Assembly: GCA_900642245.1 (NCBI GenBank)
Contig: CAAAJI010000279.1
Coordinates: forward strand, 38,954 to 73,378
Direction: 5' to 3'
Length of the DNA stretch: 34,425 nucleotides
Origin: Fragilaria radians
Taxonomy: Eukaryota > Bacillariophyta > Fragilariophyceae > Fragilariales > Fragilariaceae
Below, piece after piece: positions 10,371-21,493 of the stretch. The position numbers were made by a program, and so were the translations under genes. Below the pieces are notes generated by a model that worked only from the letters and a program-made list of their open reading frames with translations, was not told the origin of the DNA and searched no databases. Numbering within the stretch: position 1 is the first letter of the stretch; each line of letters begins with the position of its first letter.

Positions 10371-10881
10371 TTCTTATGCACTACTTTCCGCTCTCTTTTC
10401 AATCATTTTGGCAACTTTCTTTTGTGGTATAGTCATCAATTATGGTTTTTATCCATGCCTCTACTTTACCCTATAAAAAGCTGGTTTGATGCTACAAAGG
10501 CATTTTTACAGGCTTACAATGGAATATTCAATATATCTACAAGCTTTGACTTTACTGTCAGACTGGATTTGTCGTTAAAAATTAAAAATTCCAACTTCTC
10601 CGAATTTGAAGATGTTCGTTTCTCAATGAATGGCAAGTGTTGTCTTTGTGGCATATCAAACCTCCAGATGGAGTATAACACACAAGGAGTTGATGCGCAA
10701 TTCGATTTTTCTATCAAATGAGAAGAGCTACATATGCCAGACACAGCCCCTGGCTATTGTCCAATGGCTCCCCTCAAATGTGTTTTTACAGAAAGGGATG
10801 GAAATCAACCCATTACTCCGATTCAACTTCCGAACAAGCCTTTATTGTCCATTTGCCACATATATGAGAGATACCATTGAG
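10371..10881 (+). pseudogene. Possible decayed coding region or exon, LEA2-like (very uncertain)
   Basis: After a strong polypyrimidine tract and AG at 10369-10370 one frame stays open to a TGA at 10719-10721, and the same frame continues open from 10722 to a second TGA at 10879-10881. The first part has an aromatic, hydrophobic stretch, then FDFTVRLDLSLKIKNSNFSE, whose alternating strands and N-x-N-F motif resemble LEA2-type domains of membrane-anchored proteins. The second part (MPDTAPGYCPMAPLKCVF) keeps a protein-like composition. No start codon or upstream exon was found. It may be a pseudogene with one nonsense mutation, an exon with a misjudged boundary, or chance. An overlapping frame at 10630-11034 is also open but has no recognisable motif. 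Confidence 0.25.
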
Positions 10882-11199
10882 CCTTTAATTACCGTTAAAA
10901 AATCCCAAATCCATGACCAAGTTTCTTGCAATAGAATGTACAACGAGCTGGTGATTTCCCTCATTAGTATAGTAATGGAGTCAATTATTCCAAACACAAC
11001 TAGGGCGGCAAAGACAATAGAAACGAAGCAGTGATTGATGTGTCAGATGAAATGCGTCGAAATGTGCCCTGCAGCCATGCCATGACAAATGTTAAACAGT
11101 AAAAAAAAGCATATAGCAATAGAAACAAAACTCCAGAAGAGTTTTGATTACATCTGCTATTTCAGTTATTTACAAAAAAATATTTAATGACAAAAATGT
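10882..11199. other. Short gene-free stretch downstream of the DUF1800-DUF1501 gene
   Basis: This is AT-rich 3' flank of the following minus-strand gene. It overlaps the end of an open frame (to 11034) that I could not relate to any family. Nothing else was seen. Confidence 0.4.
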
Positions 11200-14100
11200 T
11201 TACTCCCAAAAGGAACGGGAGCTAGAAATAAATACCTCACTTGCTTGATATAGCTTTGTCTTTGTTTCCTTACGATTTGGCATACAATAGTCAAGATCAG
11301 CGTCACTATCTGCACCCATCCATTCTACAACTGCATTCATGATTGATTCCCAGCTCAAAGTTGGAATCAGACGACCACGGCCGATGTTGAGAGGGCTAGA
11401 GTGTGTAATATCATTAGGATACATACCAAGAATTCTCCCTCCATCGACGGCTCCTCCCATTATAAAATAATTTCCTCCCCAAGCATGGTCACTTCCTTCG
11501 CCTGAATTAGCAGTTAAGGTACGAGAAAACTCAGATGCGAGGACTAGGCTTACGCTTTGCCATTGATCTTGAGCTTTCATTTCCTCATAAAATGCTGTCA
11601 ATGCATTGTTCAGCATTGCAAAGTTTTCAGATAAGCCTCGTTTCAACGCTGAGTGATGGTCCCAACCACCCACGCTTAAGAAAAAGACATCTCGATCTGT
11701 TCCTCGTTGTTCATGTGATGCAATCAATGATGAAATAACTTTTAATTTGGAAGCATATTCGTGATCTGAAAAGGTAGTCACGAGTTGAGTCGTAGAGAGA
11801 GCTTTCAGGATTAACTCATTATCAAATATTGCTTTTTGCAATACCTTTGACCAGGTCTCTCCGTAAAGACTACTCTGTAGTACATTTGCGTCATTCAAGT
11901 TACCAAGATGACCTGTAACATCAAAATCTTCGCCTTGATTTGAAGGATTAAACTTATTCGTGTCGTATGCCGATACTAAAAGGGGATCCACGGCAACTCC
12001 AGGTATACCCACTGTTGCAATGGAAGCATCTTGTACTGTTATTGGTTGTACATTAAAACCTCTACGCTTAAGTCTGTCACACATTCGCCCTAAGATGCCT
12101 GTGTTAGGAATGTCATCATAAGGATCAACCTTCTGGGCTTCTTCCATCATTGTATTGTGTCCAAAAAGTGATGTTTTGGTTAACTCATAATAGTTATCTT
12201 TATTCACAGGTTTGTTTATGACCCCAGCATTGGCAAAGAATGCCAAGTCCCCAATATTGTAGAGTCGCTCCACTATTTCAAGACTCTGGTGAATAGCAAA
12301 CTGAGAACACGGTTGCTCAACAGCATCGATCACTCTAGACCTCTCGTCATCGGTAAATGCGAGACTTGTTCTTTCTTCGTTGTACTGCACCAAAAGCGTT
12401 TTCCCATCGTCATTTTCCTCCGAACAAGTATGAGGAACAAGCATATTGAACGAATCCATACCTCCATCAAGGACTAAATAAATCAAGGCTTTATATGGAC
12501 GATTTGATGGCAGGGGGGCCACAGGATTAGGACGAGTAGCTCCGCTCTTACGCACAATGTTTGTCACCTGAAATTCAGGGGTCAATACCATGAGTTGTTG
12601 AGCCTTCATCACAGCTAAAGACATATCAGACTCTGTCGCAATAATGCTGTTGATAAGTTGACGATTTGAAGCACTTAGTCGACCTGCAGTCAGAAGAGTT
12701 GCCAACTCATCAATCATTGTCTCCATACTTCCATTATCTGTTGGAGAGTAAGTTAACTTCCCCAAGATGCCTTGATTTCTTTCCAGGGGCATGTAACTCG
12801 AACACTCTACTGTGCTCCACCAATTAAATTTACCGAATCCTCCAAGGCAGTACGTTAGCCCATATTTAATGAGTGAGAGCATACCATTCAAAAAGTCGAT
12901 TGTCCGTGGTCCTGTTAGAACTTGAGACTCTGGTGCAACAAGTGATGCCATCGCCACGGGACCTGATGGTTGATATTCTGGTAAAAAAAAGGAAAACACA
13001 TTTGGAAACGAATACGCCATTTGTCCAATCTTCAAATTTACATTGATATCAAAGTCTACAAATCCAGAATCACTTGATAACTCAAAGTTAAGTGCACGCA
13101 TCAAGCTAAGAACCTTGATGATCGGCTCTTTGAACGATCCATGCATGGGGTCTGCATCCAAAATCTGTGTTCGAGCTTCACGATCCAATAAAACACTAGC
13201 AATCGTTGCGCCAAGGTCACCATACTGCCCTGATCCATATTGCATGGGAGTTTCATCATTCGTAAAAGTGTAGATCCCATTTTTGAATGTAGAAGCTACG
13301 CGAGATATGTAGCCTGGAGATGGGTTGGAAACTCCAAACCGTTGAACTAGTCGTAACGCAAGAAATGGAGCAGTATTTGAATGATAAAAATAATGATCAA
13401 TTGCAGCATCTGTTTCATCTTGAGCCTGATGAATTTCAGCATCTGAAAGACTAATAAAATGAACGGGATTACGGAATGAGGCGCTAGTTCCAAGAACTTT
13501 CACGACTGATCGAATATTTTTCCTCAGCTGTCGTAACCCGTTTTCATCTGTCACTTCAAAGATTGAGGAGGAAGTAATCTTTCCATCAATAGTGAAAATA
13601 TTCATTCCATTTACGCTTTTCATGACCCAATTCGAACGAATGGACAGAGGTTCAAACGCGCCAATTTGCAATGATGTCAGCAACTCAGCAGTGTTCCGAG
13701 GTAAATTTATATCTGAGAAGACCTGTGAATCCACTAAATTCACATCGCATACACAGTAATCATCGATTGATATGCTGCAAGTAGAGATTCTCTTACACTG
13801 AGACATAACCGATTCTACATCGCTTTCCGATGACCAATCTACCCGGAAAAATGTCTTTGTATCGTTTTGGACTGATCGGCTAACAGCTTCAACCTCAACC
13901 TTATTTGGGGCATGGACAATGCCAATTGTTCCATCCGGAAAAATCTGTGCCCGGAGTGTACATGGGGTATCGGTCCAAAAGTTTTGCGAATTCAAACAGT
14001 AAGTACCAATCGATGGATCTTCATCTGCAGAACACTCTGGACGCGGCCATCGGTTACACAGCTTCCGAGAACATCTCTGCTGGGCTTTAACATAAGAAAT

Positions 14101-17100
14101 CCTTTCACCCCAATACTGTTTTTGTGGCACAGTCAGATTGAATAATGGCTGAAGTCAAAGTTTAGCAGATTATGCTTACCTTATCTCTCCATTTGCCAGA
14201 TTGATCTTCGTTAGGACAACAAGCTGCGGAAGCAACCTGCGTTCGTGGGTCTGCGCAAGTAAGATCCCACCAAGACGTTCGCCGAACAACCATTTTAGCG
14301 TTTTGAAAAAAAGCTTGATAAACACAAGGAATTCTGATGTACTCGAAGAAAACACCATTAACTTCTACCACTCTCAAATTATCCAATGAACATTCGATTC
14401 CACTGCAAGGGATATCATCATCAAGGATCACTTTGGGTTTGTACTCACAACTAGAAAAATCCTCAGAGCCACAAAGCTTCGCAAACAAACTACCTGGGCC
14501 ATTGGGTTGTAAAGTAACCCGAGTCGTTAAAGGATCTGTTGACCATTCAATTGGATCATTTAGTAAGTCAGGGGTAGAGTTTCTCCCTAATAATCGGTAA
14601 GTAGCACCAAGTTTCAAGAAATGTTTATCCGGTAGGTCTGCGCACAAAGGCTTACCGTCACCAATATATTTGCGATTTAATCCCATTTTGGGGAATACAT
14701 CTCTAAACTCCATGTTGATTCGCATTGGGTCAACTCGATTATTTTGATAAACAGTCTCAATATTCCCCCTTGTAGGTCTAGACTGGAAACCGGTCCATAC
14801 TCGTGCATATTCCATGATATCGGCGTTTGTATAAGCCAGAAGTGGATCATTATTTTGATCCTTCATACGATTCCCGTCCGACTGCAAGAGATACATTCCA
14901 ATCGAAAAGAGCTGCATTATTTCGCGAGCATAGTTTTCATCAGCGTATTCCACATTCCCAGATGAACGCCACGTATAGTCCGTTGATCTCGAACCATGGT
15001 AAGTCAACATCTCTCCCATGACAGGACTGTATGAAACTTCTTTAAGTATTTGCCGATAGCTTCCAAAGGCATTTCGGACAAAAATATCGTAATACGCAGT
15101 CATCGCGTCCGTTAAGAGTTCTCCATCAGTCACAGCACCAGGCTTTACGACGAGTATTTGGGATAGAGACCAAGCCATCCTTTGCCTTAATTGATCCTCC
15201 GCATGTAAAGCTATATGAGTCCAGATTATCCTCTTTTGCTTGGCAAAATCATCAGCATCAGCAGTATCATAATTGGTAATCATGGCATCGAATGCTCCTC
15301 GACCCTGACTTCCACCAAGGCTGAGGTCGTTTGCAACTTCAAAAGGACTGCCGCATAATAAAATTCCATTCGAATCTTCATATTGGATATTATCAGCAGA
15401 GAATCCGAAGAAATCATTTAACTGTTGAGATCGCAGGTCTTTCGGGAGCGAATAGTAGTGAACAACGTCACCAAGTCTTCCGACGTAGCCAAAATCATTT
15501 CTGTTATCTGCCCAATATCCCATGCTATGCCAATCTGGAAAATTCAGCACGATTTCACCTGTAGCAGCGACCTCTTTTATTGGATTCCTATTTTCAGAAT
15601 TACCTGGATGGCGATCTAATCTTGCCCAGTCCGTTAAGTCATAAACTGATAGGTGGTCAGGATGAACATTTTTCCAACACCTAGTTTTATCCTGGTCTCG
15701 CACTTCAAACCCCACAAGTTGATACAACGGAGCAGGACACTCCACAGACCACCAGTTCCAAATATCTCTGACAAACTCGTTTTTGTCATCGCTATGAAAG
15801 AGAAGCATGGAAAAAATCTCATGAACTGTTTTATCTAGTCTTGAAGCTGCACCGGTGCAATCAATGGGTATCCATCGTGATGTTGTTCGCTCACAAGGGA
15901 ATCCAATTGATTTATCATCCTTTACACGGAGGCCATCAACAGCGTATAAAAATCGAGTACCTTCTTCTCCTCCACCCGTTACGTCATAAATTCCTCGTAT
16001 TGTTTCAGAATCGACGTTAACGTAAAAGTTAGGGCGATTTACTCCACCATTTGGGTCAAAAGAGTTTGCAGCGCAAGCGGTCGGTTCAAAGCTTAGAGAA
16101 CAGTAATTCTCGTTGAGAAATGTCCTTGGTGCATTTGAACAAATCATTGACTGTTCATTTTGAACGACGTTAAAAGTTTCCCTGGCAATTTTTCCACCGC
16201 CGTCTGGTGAAGGCGTTTCAATAGTGTTTGATAATGTTTCCTATGATTAAAGGGTTAGAGTAGGCCAGAGACACTAAGGAAGTAGCATTACTTCTACTTA
16301 CGAAGCGAGGATCATGCATCCAATACACACCATTATATAAGGCGAAGACTGGATTGATTGGGTTACCTGGCTCTCTTAGAGTTTCGCAAATACTATTGGT
16401 TAATTGCCTTTTGAGGATGATTTCTTGATTTTGAATTCTAGAATTTTCAAAAAATCTATCATCGACTGGTTGAGCGTCATCTGTAGAGAGGTCGATTACA
16501 ATATTCGGAGTTGCACCAATAGAAGAATCGAATCTGATTTCGGGGTTTCCATTTTTTCCATTGAAAGATATATCAGAGTTACCTTTATCAACTGGTGAAT
16601 ACATGTACATGTCACCACCAATTTTATCCATATTGGATGACCTTGCAATTTGAAAGCTAAAGTAATAGGCTGCATGTAAGTGAATTGCACGATTTAGAAT
16701 TCTTCATCAGCAAATTCATCTTACCTTCCATCAGGCCATTGACTTGTAGGATTCCAAGGATTGAAAATTGGTCCGTTTACCACTGTTCGAATGAAGCCGT
16801 CAATTTTCAGAATCTTTTTTTTACCAATGCTTTCAATCTCGATGTACTTATCGTGATCTTTGGATGAGAATGAGAACCGCCTATACCGAGTGCCTTCTTG
16901 ACACGGATGAGTTACAGCAGCATTATAACTGGCTGTTTCCATTCTCGCATTCATCAATCGACGAAACATTTCTCTATGAGACGAAATAGGCTGCTCGCCT
17001 TGCTGTTCCGCTACCCATTCTGCGAAAGCATATGAAAGGTTTGGCTTATCATTTAACTTGTTTATCTGGTCTAAAGTGGGACCAAATGTTGCTTGCTCCA

Positions 17101-17683
17101 AGAAACGCGCAATAGCATTCCTGTTCTCACTAGCCGCTATGTCTTTTGTATCATATGACGTGAGTTTGTAAATTGAGCCTTGTGGTAATATGGGAAGATT
17201 AACAAGACATGAACCGTTTTCGCAAGTCCATTGAAGTGAGGAAAACTCGCCACTTGATGCTTCCCATCCATGGCTGTCATACGAACGGCCTACTGGCTTA
17301 AAACTTAGCCTATCAGGAGGGAGTTGCACCAAAGTACAAAGTTGTCCAACTTCGGAATTGTAGAACTTGAGCACTCCGTCCCCATAAAAGTTTATTGAAC
17401 CAGTCAAAGGACAGGTGAATTCATCTGTTGGCTCGCTGACGACCTCTGTGGTAGGTTCTGACGTTTGTTCTGGAGTTGGTTCAGAAGAGGGCTCTAGACT
17501 TGGTTCAGAAGTCGGTATTGGAGTTGGTTCTGGGGTTGGTGCTCTTGTGCGTCTACGTGTAGGCTTGCGTGTGGGCTTAATCGACCGCTTTCGGGTCGGC
17601 TTGCGAGTCGGTCGCCTTAACGAGGCGAAGATCCTTGGGAGAATAGCAAAGATAAGATAAAAAAGGAGTATTTTCCTCATCAT
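11200..17683 (-). CDS. Secreted DUF1800-DUF1501 fusion protein, four exons, about 2,091 aa
   Basis: Exons are 17683-16725, 16641-16302, 16240-14180 and about 14115-11200; introns of 83 and 61 nt are GT..AG and keep frame (phases 2 and 0). The last intron is 61 nt if the acceptor is ACAG before 14115, or only 31 nt if TTCAG before 14148 (2,102 aa). Residues 1-21 are a signal peptide, 22-88 a basic then acidic PT-repeat linker. DUF1800 begins near 190 (RFLEQATFGPT), continues at ~785 (RQRMAWSLSQILVV) and ~867 (DENYAREIMQLFSIG), and resumes at ~1360 (PFLALRLVQRFGVSNPSPGY), interrupted by large Cys/Trp-rich inserts. DUF1501 spans ~1660-2070 with LVLDGGMDSFNML, SVGGWDHH, ASEFSRT, GSDHAWGGNYFIMGG and GRGRLIPT. 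In bacteria the two families are usually neighbouring genes of unknown role; DUF1501 belongs to the alkaline phosphatase/sulfatase superfamily. An extracellular or cell-wall location is inferred. There are no internal stops in the spliced frame. Confidence 0.88.
17415..17620 (-). repeat. PT-rich degenerate repeat within the fusion protein gene
   Basis: Degenerate 12-base units encode P-T-R-K and then E-P-T/S-E-P repeats (residues about 22-88). The charge switches from basic (PTRKPTRK) to acidic (PTPEPT, SEPTPEQTSE) along the repeat. Such linkers are common in secreted diatom proteins and are prone to O-glycosylation and length change. Confidence 0.75.
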
Positions 17684-20289
17684 TCAACTCTCGGTTGAAA
17701 ATTTTTGATGCTTGATTTCTATATGTTTTTATGAAGACTCTTTCGTGCTACTTTAATAGCACGACCAAGTCCCAGGAAACAACTGAATAAAATCGATTTC
17801 CTTAGCTCGCTTTCGAAATTTTTGTGTTTTGACAGGCCAAGGGCATAAGTAACCCAAAAAGAATGAGGTAAGAGGAAAAGGAAAAGGAAAAGTTAAGAGC
17901 TTTCAACTAACAATCAGAAAAAGCAATGCTATTCCGTGTCAAGGTTTTCATTTAATTTTGCAAGTGAAAGGGGCTGAATATGCGCTGTGCTGAATGTGTA
18001 AATGCATTACCCCAAATCAAAGCATATTTTGTGGTTCAGGGAATGATAATTGAGTATCAACCCAATGATTTTTCAATTGATTGATACAAATCATATAACC
18101 AATTCACGCACATCTTGTAAATACCAATGTACGCACATCTGTACAAAGTTCAAAAGCTGGAAAAATAGTCATTCTTTTGATTGGTGGTCACAACTTTTAA
18201 TGTAATAATATATTCAAGACCTTTTCATCAAGTGCTATATTTGTCAAATGAAGAGACAACTTCCCAGCATTTTTATATAACTAAATTATTTTGTTGTAAA
18301 TTAAGAGTTGTCACAAAATGTATGACTTGTTGGCTGTACCCAAGAAGAGGTAATAAATACAGTGTCTAAAATATCATGATGATGAAAATTGAGACTAGGA
18401 AGACTCCTATGCTTAACATCAATGACTTTAACTGCCAAAGAAAGGCAATACCAAGGGGGGGGGGGGGGGGGGATATGTCTTATATACTTGCCTCCAATGA
18501 GGCTTACCTCAAAAGAATGAAGCGTGAATGGCTTCAGAGCAACAAAGGTATTGTGACGATTGTATAGTGATTTTACGTACTTTGAATTCGTTTAGCATTT
18601 TCACCTTTCATTTGAAACTCCTGTTGAACAACTGGTTATACAGATCATTTTGGAGAAAAATCATTTACAGCTTGGTTTTTTATTCAGCCATATCCAACCT
18701 ACAAAGATGTAGGAAGAAAAGAACACGCGCACAGAGACAGAATAATTCAAGGAGATAAGACAAAAAGTTGTTGCAACCATAATGACTATACTCCTCTTTA
18801 CCAAACAATATCATCATGCTAAGGAGAAGAATTTCATTACTAATGCTCACTTTATCCAGAAAAGACTTGCAATGAACGCAACTTGAAAAATTTACATTTT
18901 AAAAGTTGAACTTTTAGTCTGTAATTGTCACCCTGATTTCACAGTATAAGTTCAGGCCAGGGATTCAGTTTTGTTTCCTATTTCTTTACCTGGTTGGTCC
19001 CTTCGTCATTTTGTCAGGGAACCTTGGAATTGGTCTAAATCTTCTAACTTCCTTTGACACAGTCAGCTTTTCCTTCTGCGTTCAAAAGAAAGTATTGATG
19101 TTCACAGCTTCCTATTTGACAATGAAACCCGTCAAAGGTGCATGGCTTGAAATTCATTTCATTTCCAATTTACAGAAACCATAAAAGACTCAAAATGTTG
19201 TGCAGTATAATCATTTTATAACTTTGAATCATGCCCTTAAACCGATGGAAATTCGAATGAGATCAAAAAGGGTAAACCAGAGGCCTTTAAGCAAAAAGTT
19301 AAAATTTTGATTTCATCTTGCGTTATCTGCCTTTTCCTCTAGAGCAAAAGTTAGAGCCAACTTTGGTTTGAGACATTAATCTTCTAAATGACTCTGCCTC
19401 AAAATTCTAAATTAAACATAATTCTTTTCTTGCATTACTTTAATGTTATTTTCCCTAAAATTCAATCACCTTTGAATTCAAGTTGTTTAGCTTGATTTTG
19501 TGTATTGAGTAATTAACATATTTAGTAAAATCTTATGACTTTCTTCAAATCTTGGGACCAAAAGGATTTAACCTCCCCTCCTCTTCTAGCTATTTCCTTT
19601 GAATTTGCGTTAACTTCTGCATTGTAAATCCTATCTTTATTGGAGAATTAGTTGACTGAAAGCTTTTTCTTGTAATTTTCCATGTCGTTGATTGTAGTAG
19701 GTAAAAGCATTTAAATGCAGGCGGTTCACTACCTTCTGTAAAAATCCTCTGAGAGAAATAATTACACAGCATTATGAATTCCACAAAATTTCGATAGTTT
19801 TGGGTGTCATACAGGGTTTCCTCCATACACTGAACAACCTAAAACAGTGAAAAGAAACCTATCACTGGTAAATTACTGTGAAGACATGGCATTGAAATAT
19901 TGATACAGGTCACAATCCTTTCCTTAGATCCTATCAATACCCGCAGGACATGAACATGTGGTTGAAAACAGTTAGATCCTTTTGATATCTAATGGAAGTT
20001 GCGGGCAAATATGCAAGGTTCAGTGTACATTATCGAATCTTATTAAAGTACATATATTTAGGGCCAACACTGAATTCGCTTCAAAATATACCCTACGGGA
20101 CAACGTAGCAAAATTAAAACTAACTTACACTTGCATTCTCCATGCGGTTACCCAAGACAATGAAGACAATCATTATATCATTGCGAGCAAGGAAAAGGAA
20201 AATTTTCTTTTGTACTGATTGGGAATGACACTGCTTGAAATACGTAGTTGCACAAATTCTAGTCAGTATTTTTTTGTCAACACCATCAC
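17684..20289. other. Gene-poor AT-rich stretch (about 2.6 kb)
   Basis: No ORF here carries a recognisable motif. It contains a GGAAAA triplication near 17872-17891 and the G18 run at 18455-18472. A short open frame at 18376-18567 runs through the G run and ends in MSYILASNEAYLKRMKREW, but has no supporting context. The left end must hold the promoter of the fusion gene and the right end that of the methyltransferase gene. Confidence 0.5.
18455..18472. repeat. Homopolymer run of 18 G
   Basis: An uninterrupted G18 on the plus strand (CCAA-G18-ATATG) in otherwise AT-rich DNA. It is the longest G homopolymer in the window and could form a G-quadruplex; its length is also the kind of site where sequencing and assembly err. 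Confidence 0.95.
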
Positions 20290-21354
20290 ATGAATCTAAT
20301 TGTGATTGGTAGTGTATTTTTGGCAATATCGTCAATCGAGAACTCACAATCAGATGACCTCCACAGTGATACGTCCAAATGGTCTCGTCGCACCGCACGA
20401 AAGCGAAAGTCCATTGGAGAATTATTGCAAGGGATTGCTCCGCCTATCCAGGCTATTGAAGGAATTTTATTTCACCCAAATAACGAAGAATCACACAGTC
20501 TACCCTCGGATTGTGGTTGGCCTTATAGCATTGAAACACTTCCAGATATATCTCAAATCAATTGGTCGCATCATCCTGAAATAAGTCCTATAGGAGGAGG
20601 ATCAACCTCCCTGCGGGCGACACGGAAACGTCAACAGATTGAAGCATTTACGTATCTTCTTCGTCCATACATAAAGCAACCTTGCTGGATTGTTGATGCA
20701 GGATCGGGCTCTGGAGCATTATCAATACCACTGGCACACTTTCTTGGTTGTCGAATACTCGCCTTGGATGTGAATGACGTAGCCTTGGATCGTTTGAGAA
20801 GTAAACTGAACCCGTCGCCTACAGCATCATTAGTAGATACTCTTTGTGTTGATCTCGCTTCAGACAATATCAAGTTACCATCAAATACGGTTGCTATTTG
20901 TTCTCTCCATGCATGTGGAGCTGCGACAGATATGGCCATTGAATTGGCAATTCGTCATCAACTTCCATTTATTGTTAGTCCATGTTGTACAGCAAAGGTG
21001 TTGACAAGCCGACCATCGTTGGAGGCACTTAAATATGGCCCGACAGCATCTAGGATGCGAAGCGGGTCTCCGTTGGGAATGACATATCCACGTTCGGCAT
21101 GGTTGTCATCAAATCTGTTGTCACCCGACCAAGACTATATCCGGTTGGCAAAAATAGCCGACGTTGGATTGGGTCCACAAACACCAAACGATCAACGAGA
21201 TCATCAACGAAAAGCGAAACTAATTGTTGAACTAGATCGTTTATGCGGTGTGATGGAGCGACATATGTATGCGACAGCAATTCTTCGGATGCCAAATTGT
21301 AACGACTATGGCAAAGCCGAAATTTTAATTGGGCGACCTTTACATCAAAATTGA
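20290..21354 (+). CDS. Class I SAM-dependent methyltransferase-like protein, GSTCD/METTL25 (Methyltransf_32) type
   Basis: Single ATG-started ORF of 354 aa. The N-terminus MNLIVIGSVFLAISSIE is a weak hydrophobic leader. RKRQQIEAF (about 112-120) precedes motif I, IVDAGSGSGALSI (134-146), followed by a strand with acidic end ILALDVN (156-162), SLHACGAATD (205-214) and SPCCTAK (230-236). The R-K-x-Q-Q-I-E, LHACG-x-A-T-D and PCC signatures are those of the GSTCD, METTL25 and RRNAD1 group. The target of this group is poorly defined, so the substrate is not assigned. The gene ends convergently 139 bp from its downstream neighbour. The start could be later only if an intron was missed; the next Met is beyond residue 200. 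Confidence 0.8.
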   Translation: MNLIVIGSVFLAISSIENSQSDDLHSDTSKWSRRTARKRKSIGELLQGIAPPIQAIEGILFHPNNEESHSLPSDCGWPYSIETLPDISQINWSHHPEISPIGGGSTSLRATRKRQQIEAFTYLLRPYIKQPCWIVDAGSGSGALSIPLAHFLGCRILALDVNDVALDRLRSKLNPSPTASLVDTLCVDLASDNIKLPSNTVAICSLHACGAATDMAIELAIRHQLPFIVSPCCTAKVLTSRPSLEALKYGPTASRMRSGSPLGMTYPRSAWLSSNLLSPDQDYIRLAKIADVGLGPQTPNDQRDHQRKAKLIVELDRLCGVMERHMYATAILRMPNCNDYGKAEILIGRPLHQN

Positions 21355-21493
21355 ACCTTTTATCCTTTATGTATGCCGAATAAGACTATGTTCATCGCTT
21401 CATTTGTATCTCCTATCTTTGAGCCAAAAATACATAAGGAGAGTAAAATGTACAAAAAAAATCAACAAAACCAAAAAGTTTTTATTCTATATT

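Noticed and set aside
10422..10530. WFDATKAFLQAY as a Copia reverse transcriptase remnant
   Set aside because: It is only superficially like the L-D-V-K-T-A-F-L motif; no YVDD box, integrase or LTR was found nearby.
10719..10721. In-frame TGA as a possible selenocysteine codon
   Set aside because: No selenoprotein family matches the flanking text and no SECIS-like hairpin was recognised downstream; decay or a wrong exon boundary is simpler.
18376..18567. 63-codon frame through the G run
   Set aside because: It depends on the exact length of a homopolymer, has no recognisable motif and no flanking exon.
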